From Candidatus Dadabacteria bacterium (GTDB lineage: Bacteria > Desulfobacterota_D > UBA1144 > Nemesobacterales > Nemesobacteraceae): a stretch of 16,469 bases of DNA. Where the stretch lies: NCBI GenBank assembly GCA_026709745.1, contig JAPOSJ010000087.1, positions 8,476-24,944 of the forward strand. The letters run 5' to 3'. The notes under the pieces are model-generated. The model worked only from the letters and a program-made list of their open reading frames with translations. It had not been told where the DNA came from and did not search any database. This document shows positions 13,954-16,469 of this stretch, piece after piece. Position numbers and translations under genes: made by a program. Every line of letters starts with the position of its first letter. Within the stretch, counting starts at the first letter, position 1.

Positions 13954-13991
13954 TTAAAGAACCTCCATGATTTTGTGAGAAACGGACAAAC

Positions 13992-14019
13992 TTAATACAT
14001 AGAAGATTTTTAATGTCAA
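13992..14019 (-). promoter_or_regulatory. Sigma70 promoter for the DAHP synthase gene
   Basis: Read on the minus strand: perfect -35 TTGACA (14019-14014), directly after the trmB TAA stop, a 16-base spacer and -10 TATTAA (13997-13992). The predicted start is near 13985, giving a leader of about 30 bases that contains the strong Shine-Dalgarno. Confidence 0.55.
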
Positions 14020-14670
14020 TTATAATTTCCTTGTACCTGGATTATCCGATCCGCATGTCGTCAAGAGAACATTCAGAAACACTGTACTAAATATTTTTTG
14101 TGAAGCTTCCCTAAATTGTTTTTCAAACTTGCTTTCCGTCTGTTCCCTTCGGGCCTCTATGAAGCCGGGTGGAGGGTATGTAGGGCGAAAAATTTTGCTT
14201 CTGTGGAACTCAGAAACTATCTGCTGAATGTAGTTTAACTGGTCGGTCTTTATTGACACCCTGCCGTTTCCCGTGAGTATTCTCGCAAGGCAGTCTATAA
14301 ATTCCGTGTTGAATATCCTGTGCTTTGAATGTTTTTTCTTTGGCCAAGGATCGGGGAAGTTTATAAGAACAGTATCAAACATTTTTTCTCCCAAAACCTG
14401 CCTGATGGCAATTTCAGCTTCGATATGGAGGAATTTCAGGTTCTCGAGGGAGAATTTTTCTGCGGTGCGTACAGCTTTATAGAATCTTCCTCTCTTGATC
14501 TCAAGACCCAGATAATTTCTGGTACGGTCCCGCCGTGCCGCGTTTATGAGAAGTTCACCTTCTCCGAATCCAATTTCAAGAACCAGAGGTTTTTCGTTGC
14601 CGAAAATGTTTTTCTTGGCAACCGGAAAGGACAAAACGGATATATCAACCGTGGGGCCGCTAAACTTCAT
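14020..14670 (-). CDS. trmB: tRNA (guanine-N7-)-methyltransferase (TrmB)
   Basis: SAM-dependent enzyme that makes m7G46 in the tRNA variable loop. Seen: SAM motif I VLEIGFGEGELLINAA near residue 30, NYLGLEIKRGRFYKAV with the acidic ribose-binding residue, and the TrmB signature INFPDPWPKKKHSKHRI near residue 106, followed by VSIKTD. The length of 216 residues is normal. The ATG at 14670 lies 14 bases after the aroB stop with only a weak purine-rich site. The C-terminus is slightly extended and ends just before the DAHP synthase promoter. It is probably cotranscribed with apt and aroB, with no metabolic link evident. Confidence 0.95.
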   Translation of the reverse strand: MKFSGPTVDISVLSFPVAKKNIFGNEKPLVLEIGFGEGELLINAARRDRTRNYLGLEIKRGRFYKAVRTAEKFSLENLKFLHIEAEIAIRQVLGEKMFDTVLINFPDPWPKKKHSKHRIFNTEFIDCLARILTGNGRVSIKTDQLNYIQQIVSEFHRSKIFRPTYPPPGFIEARREQTESKFEKQFREASQKIFSTVFLNVLLTTCGSDNPGTRKL

Positions 14671-14684
14671 TTTCCGTTTCCATA

Positions 14685-15785
14685 TCAGGACTTAAAGGCG
14701 GAAGTTACAGCCTTCTCCTCAATCTTTATTCCATAACTTCCCCCACTTTCGCTCATCTTGCCAAGACATTCGGGAAGTGACATCTCTATTCTGCCTTTTC
14801 TGGCTTTCTTGTCTATTTTCATGACCTTGATTATTTCTCCGGTGTCTATTCCCCGTGGAGGTTCGGTAGGGAGTCCTGCTCTTTTTAAAATACTGGTAAG
14901 TCTCTGCTGCTCTCGCTCGCTCCACCCCGTTTCACGCAGAGCAATTCTGCCCTCAATTACCATGCCTGCGGAAATTGCTTCTCCATGAGATATTGTATAG
15001 TTGGAGAGCTGCTCAATCGCGTGACCGACGGTGTGTCCAAAATTCAGAATTTTCCGCAGGTTCTGTTCTCTCTCATCACTTTCGACCACTTCTGCTTTGA
15101 TCCTGCAGCTTGTTTCTATCACCTCAATCAGCACTAGATCGTCGAGTCCGTATATCTTTTCGATTTCTGTCTCCAGGTAACCGAAAAAACCTTCGTTTCT
15201 TATAACACCGTATTTGATTACCTCGGCGAGACCTTCGGCAAGTTGTTTCCTATCCAGGGTTTTAAGAGTGTCTGTGTCCACGTATACTCGCCATGGCTGA
15301 GAAAATGCGCCGATGAGATTTTTTCCGTGAGGTGTATCTACAGCTGTTTTTCCTCCTACCGAGCTATCAACGCAGGCAACAAGGCTTGTGGGCACCTGGA
15401 CATATGGAACCCCCCTCATGTAGGTGGCGGCCACAAATCCTGCCATATCTCCCACGACTCCTCCGCCAAGAGCGATGATCAAAGAGTCTCTGCCGAATCC
15501 CGACTCAAGCATTGAGTCTTCTATAAAGGACTTGATTTTCCTGTTTTTGCTTTGCTCACCCGCAGCAAATGAAATCATCTTGACTTCCGGGAGTTGCTGC
15601 TCAAGGCTGCCCAGAAGCTTTCCTCCGTAAAGCTCCGCCACGTTTAAATCGGTTATCAGGGCATAGTAGTGAGCTATGGATTCCTCTGCCAGATCACCTG
15701 CTATGCTGTCAAGAAAACCCTTGCCGATCAAGATTTCGTAGGAGTTACTCTCGTTTGAACTTACTGAAACTCTTATCCTTTTCAA
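14685..15785 (-). CDS. aroB: 3-dehydroquinate synthase (AroB)
   Basis: Second shikimate step: NAD- and zinc-dependent cyclisation of DAHP to 3-dehydroquinate. Seen: the NAD-binding ALGGGVVGDMAGFVAATYMR, the active-site stretch VPTSLVACVDSSVGGKTAVD followed by TPHGKNLIGAF, and the zinc ligands in LAEGLAEVIKYG (Glu), LNFGHTVGHAIE (His) and SHGEAISAGM (His). The length of 366 residues is normal. The start is TTG: the codon at 15785 gives the expected KRIRVSVS N-terminus, a GGGG lies six bases upstream, and the apt stop is three bases before it. Together with the DAHP synthase about 0.7 kb further along, this places the first two shikimate steps in one neighbourhood. Confidence 0.96.
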   Translation of the reverse strand: MKRIRVSVSSNESNSYEILIGKGFLDSIAGDLAEESIAHYYALITDLNVAELYGGKLLGSLEQQLPEVKMISFAAGEQSKNRKIKSFIEDSMLESGFGRDSLIIALGGGVVGDMAGFVAATYMRGVPYVQVPTSLVACVDSSVGGKTAVDTPHGKNLIGAFSQPWRVYVDTDTLKTLDRKQLAEGLAEVIKYGVIRNEGFFGYLETEIEKIYGLDDLVLIEVIETSCRIKAEVVESDEREQNLRKILNFGHTVGHAIEQLSNYTISHGEAISAGMVIEGRIALRETGWSEREQQRLTSILKRAGLPTEPPRGIDTGEIIKVMKIDKKARKGRIEMSLPECLGKMSESGGSYGIKIEEKAVTSAFKS

Positions 15786-15788
15786 TTG

Positions 15789-16352
15789 TTACCCCGGCAT
15801 TTTAAGCAGGGATCGGACCGGGTGCGGAGAAAGAACTTCAGCCCCCTTCAGTCCGACTAGTTCTATAAAAAAGAGGTGTCCGGCAACGCTTCCCCCCAGT
15901 TCCTCAACCAGTTGCCCGGCACCGCGCGCCGTTCCTCCCGTAGCCAGAATATCGTCAACAATCACTGCCCTGCTCTCGTTGTTTATGGAGTCTTTATGAA
16001 TTTCCAGAGTGTCCTTTCCATATTCAAGATCATATGAAACGCTTGCGGTGTCGCTTGGCAGCTTGCCCTGCTTTCTCACAAGAATCAGTTCTTTTCCAAG
16101 CTTGTAGGATAAAGCGGAAGCGAATATGAAGCCCCGGCTCTCGGGCGCTACAAAACAGTTTATCTCCTCACCGGAGAGCATTTCTGCCATCATATCAACG
16201 GATTTTTGAAAAGCTTCGGTGTTTTTAACAAGAGTGGTTATATCGTAGAAAAGTATGCCCTTGCTTGGAAAGTCTGCAACTTGTCTTACATGGCTTGCAA
16301 TTTTCTCCAGTACCATCTTTTTTTCTGCTTTATTACTCGGGGAGGTTCTCAT
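15789..16352 (-). CDS. apt: Adenine phosphoribosyltransferase
   Basis: Purine salvage enzyme: adenine plus PRPP to AMP. Seen: VADFPSKGILFYDITTLVKN near residue 25, FVAPESRGFIFASALSYKLG (substrate and dimer loop), the flexible loop LVRKQGKLPSDTASVSYDLE, and the PRPP-binding motif AVIVDDILATGGTARG near residue 130. The length of 187 residues includes about 12 extra N-terminal residues. The ATG at 16352 overlaps the upstream stop (ATGA) and has an AGGA ten bases before it. A second in-frame ATG at 16316 would give a more standard N-terminus but has no Shine-Dalgarno. It is second in a leftward unit after a SLOG-family gene and three bases ahead of aroB. Confidence 0.95.
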   Translation of the reverse strand: MRTSPSNKAEKKMVLEKIASHVRQVADFPSKGILFYDITTLVKNTEAFQKSVDMMAEMLSGEEINCFVAPESRGFIFASALSYKLGKELILVRKQGKLPSDTASVSYDLEYGKDTLEIHKDSINNESRAVIVDDILATGGTARGAGQLVEELGGSVAGHLFFIELVGLKGAEVLSPHPVRSLLKMPG

Positions 16353-16469
16353 CCGGACTTCTTCCTGCGGGAGGACAGATCAAGCGCTGTTCTCACAGCT
16401 TCTTTCGGAGTTTGGCACCTGATAATGTCCTCAGAGACATCCCAAGTGTCAAGCCCGATGACGGGGATT
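16349..16469 (-). CDS. SLOG-type TIGR00725 family protein (C-terminal fragment)
   Basis: Partial gene entering from the right edge. The last 39 codons are visible, ending in TGA at 16349-16351. The tail reads IPVIGLDTWDVSEDIIRCQT, then PKEAVRTALDLSSRRKKSG. The PVxGLxTW and TPxEAVxxAL pattern resembles the C-terminus of TIGR00725/SLOG-cluster Rossmann proteins (relatives of the LOG nucleotide phosphoribohydrolases). The defining nucleotide-binding motifs are outside the window. It overlaps apt by four bases. If the family is right, a nucleotide-related function next to apt would make sense, but this is an inference from 39 residues. Confidence 0.55.
   Translation of the reverse strand, partial: IPVIGLDTWDVSEDIIRCQTPKEAVRTALDLSSRRKKSG

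Overview
The window is about 16.5 kb of gene-dense bacterial chromosome made up almost entirely of core housekeeping genes. It carries RseP, a CtpA protease with a signal peptide, a YibQ-type deacetylase and the MEP isoprenoid enzyme Dxr. Together these point to a diderm (Gram-negative-type) bacterium, perhaps a deltaproteobacterium-like or candidate-phylum lineage. I cannot place it more precisely. Base composition looks moderate and even, and I saw no insertion sequence, phage gene, CRISPR array, tRNA or integrase. No gene-free stretch exceeds 300 bases. The longest gaps are the divergent intergenic region at 6054-6173 and the rpoD-purN gap at 12118-12314, which holds a 5S rRNA gene.

Layout, left to right. 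A partial phosphoglycolate-phosphatase-like gene leads into purK and purE (+), which overlap by a few bases. Facing them on the minus strand is a unit transcribed leftward from about 6069: a 72-residue membrane protein, uppS, dxr, rseP and a SnoaL/NTF2-like gene, ending in a probable terminator inside the purE stop region. Diverging from it (+) are ctpA, a divergent polysaccharide deacetylase, an unknown 64-residue protein, and then the macromolecular-synthesis cluster rpsU-dnaG-rpoD, which has its own sigma70-like promoter. Next comes a single 5S rRNA gene with a near-consensus promoter and a T-tract terminator, followed by purN. The right end is a leftward unit: a partial SLOG-family gene, apt, aroB, trmB and, behind its own promoter, a type I-beta DAHP synthase.

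Functionally, purK/purE/purN belong to de novo purine synthesis and apt to purine salvage. The DAHP synthase and aroB perform the first two shikimate steps. uppS and dxr serve polyprenyl and isoprenoid synthesis, and rseP, ctpA and the deacetylase act at the envelope. rpsU, dnaG, rpoD and the 5S gene serve translation, replication and transcription.

I did not find a new multi-gene system. The most noteworthy points are: the isolated 5S gene with its own promoter; a cysteine in the primary sigma factor where the A(-11)-capturing tyrosine of region 2 is expected; the absence of sigma region 1.1; heavy use of TTG start codons (probably five of about eighteen genes, including rpsU, rpoD, dxr and aroB); a palindrome centred on the -35 box of the rpsU promoter; and a uppS-dxr-rseP cluster that lacks cdsA and begins with an unrecognised small membrane protein.
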